Below are positions 5,322 through 5,333 of a DNA stretch of 5,333 nt, in pieces. The notes beneath the pieces are model-generated. The model was not told where the DNA came from, ran no database searches, and saw only the letters and a program-made list of their open reading frames with translations. Source of the DNA: an uncultured Lachnospiraceae bacterium (GTDB lineage Bacteria; Bacillota; Clostridia; Lachnospirales; Lachnospiraceae); contig CACZRA010000175.1 of assembly GCA_902783395.1 (NCBI GenBank), positions 1 to 5,333 of the forward strand, given 5' to 3'. Position numbers and translations under genes: made by a program. The first letter of the stretch is position 1. Every line of letters starts with the position of its first letter.

Positions 5322-5333
5322 TGGCTTTTTGAA

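Noticed and set aside
5258..5333. The C-terminal end of a - strand gene entering from the right edge (26 open codons to a TAG at 5256-5258).
   Set aside because: A run this short is easily open by chance, the peptide has no recognisable feature, and the DNA is dominated by palindromes. It cannot be excluded without the sequence beyond the edge.

Overview
The window reads as a chromosomal stretch from a low-to-medium G+C Gram-positive anaerobe, most likely a clostridium of the Lachnospiraceae type. The reasons are the AGGAG ribosome binding sites, a Gram-positive-style solute-binding lipoprotein tethered by an Ala/Glu/Asp/Pro-rich linker, and two proteins (the large cyclic-nucleotide-domain protein and the nuclease-fold protein) that resemble uncharacterised clostridial families I remember. 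The assignment comes from style and recall, not from a marker gene.

Left part (1-2250, + strand): the 3' end of a sugar operon. It holds the C-terminus of a ribose-type (RbsC-like) ABC permease, a 429-residue solute-binding lipoprotein, and a 145-residue sugar mutarotase of the FucU/RbsD family that is clearly on the FucU (L-fucose mutarotase) side. A 12-bp hairpin capped by a UUCG loop separates the binding-protein gene from fucU. A perfect 13-bp terminator closes the operon. The mutarotase makes L-fucose, or a related sugar that enters as a mixture of anomers, the best guess for the transporter's cargo. The binding protein alone does not settle the substrate.

Middle part (2251-4391, + strand): a single-gene unit coding a 697-residue protein. 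It has an N-terminal cyclic-nucleotide-binding-like beta-barrel, a very acidic linker and a long, mostly helical C-terminal region that I cannot assign. It has no visible DNA-binding domain. An in-frame stop lies two codons upstream of its ATG, there is no Shine-Dalgarno sequence, and an extended -10 motif ends 7 bases before the ATG, so the mRNA is probably leaderless.

Right part (4402-5333, - strand): a convergent gene for a 247-residue protein with a PD-(D/E)XK-nuclease-like core (D59, E68-x-Q70) and a C-terminal winged helix. Only 10 bp separate the two stop codons, and the + strand terminator lies inside the last codons of the - strand gene. The final ~100 bases hold three successive small inverted repeats and no convincing gene.

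I see no tRNA, rRNA, CRISPR array, insertion sequence or known riboswitch. The two least-described items are the leaderless 697-residue protein and the nuclease-fold/winged-helix protein facing it. Nothing in the sequence proves that they work together.
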